Assembly: GCA_963797475.1 (NCBI GenBank)
Contig: CAWCPR010000012.1
Coordinates: forward strand, 62,001-126,000
Origin: CAWCPR01 sp963797475
GTDB lineage: Bacteria > Chloroflexota > Anaerolineae > Anaerolineales > UBA4823
Direction of reading: 5' to 3'
Length of the DNA stretch: 64,000 nucleotides
Positions within the stretch are counted from its first letter, which is position 1, and each line of letters starts with the position of its first letter. The notes below the pieces were generated by a model. The model worked only from the letters and a program-made list of their open reading frames with translations, was not told the DNA's origin and did not search any database. This document shows positions 63,807 to 64,000 of the stretch, piece by piece. Both the position numbers and the translations under genes were made by a program.

Positions 63807-64000
63807 ATGACCACATTACTGGCGTTCGTAGCTGCCCTGGCTCTGGCCGCCATCCCGCTGGCGATTGGCTGGCGGCGGGGGGCGGGGGAGGCCGGTATGG
63901 CCCACGCCTTGGGATTAGGCCTTGTTCGTCGCGGTTTTGACCCGCAGAAATTTGCCCGCCAGACAGGCACGGGACTGGCTTTTAACCAGTTGCTCTTCGG
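63807..64000 (+). CDS. Start of a membrane protein gene, cut by the window end
   Basis: ATG 63807 with GAGGGAGAAA upstream. The first 64 residues are visible: a membrane helix (LLAFVAALALAAIPLAIGW), then GLVRRGFDPQKFARQTGTGLAFNQLLFG. The tail recalls the N-terminal part of T2SSF/TadC-type proteins, but it is too short to assign. Confidence 0.55.
   Translation, partial: MTTLLAFVAALALAAIPLAIGWRRGAGEAGMAHALGLGLVRRGFDPQKFARQTGTGLAFNQLLF

Overview
The window looks like a GC-rich member of the Chloroflexota (Anaerolineae-like). The grounds are a fused YkoD-type ECF ATPase, many GTG/TTG starts with strong GGAGG ribosome sites, a type I-D CRISPR-Cas system, and plasmid/ICE-style genes of the kind often seen in that phylum. 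This placement is an inference from gene content; no rRNA or other marker gene is present.

Layout. (1) 1-18.1 kb is mobile-element backbone: a ParB-like gene followed by five copies of a parS-like palindrome, a frameshifted antirepressor-like gene, a decayed ECF sigma gene and an intact IS200/IS605 element (tnpA+tnpB). Then comes a leftward series of maintenance genes: a methyltransferase-SNF2 helicase fusion (frameshifted), Zn-ribbon proteins, a second ParB, RadC, SSB, a primase-like CHC2/TOPRIM protein and small genes with their own terminators. (2) 18.66-32.43 kb is a giant CRISPR array. My hand count is 163 repeats of 37 bp and 162 spacers. One repeat is split by a 2.0-kb DDE insertion sequence with a 9-bp target duplication. 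(3) 32.4-44.7 kb is a leftward type I-D operon (cas10d, csc2, csc1, cas3', cas6, a four-helix-bundle gene, cas4, cas1, cas2, leader) behind a WYL regulator. (4) 45-50.9 kb holds a YkoEDC-like ECF transporter, a hidden 28-residue membrane peptide, a non-pyrrolysine MtmB-like methyltransferase and a divergent Rieske oxygenase. (5) 50.9-52.35 kb is decayed DNA. (6) 52.35-64 kb is a rightward cluster mixing Tad/Flp pilus-like genes with conjugative type IV secretion genes (VirB6/TrbL-like, TrbC/VirB2-like, PrgI-like), a prepilin peptidase and a DnaB/RecA-fold ATPase. It runs off the window end.

How the parts work together. Cas10d (HD nuclease), Csc2, Csc1 and Cas6 should form the I-D Cascade, with the Cas3' helicase acting in trans, while Cas4-Cas1-Cas2 add spacers at the leader at about 32.4-32.7 kb. 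The array reads leftward: on the minus strand each repeat ends in ATTGAAAC, so the oldest spacers lie near 18.7 kb. Two spacers overlap the same target and expose a GTG upstream of one of them, which fits the GTN PAM known for type I-D. Two others are the same protospacer differing at a seed position, which looks like recapture of an escape variant. Replication/partition genes on the left and transfer genes on the right suggest the CRISPR locus sits on, or next to, a conjugative element or megaplasmid; this is inference.

Caveat: at least seven genes are broken by single-base shifts, several beside homopolymer runs, and at least ten shifts can be read in total. Sequencing/assembly indels are as likely as true pseudogenes, so split genes are described as single genes with the fragments named.
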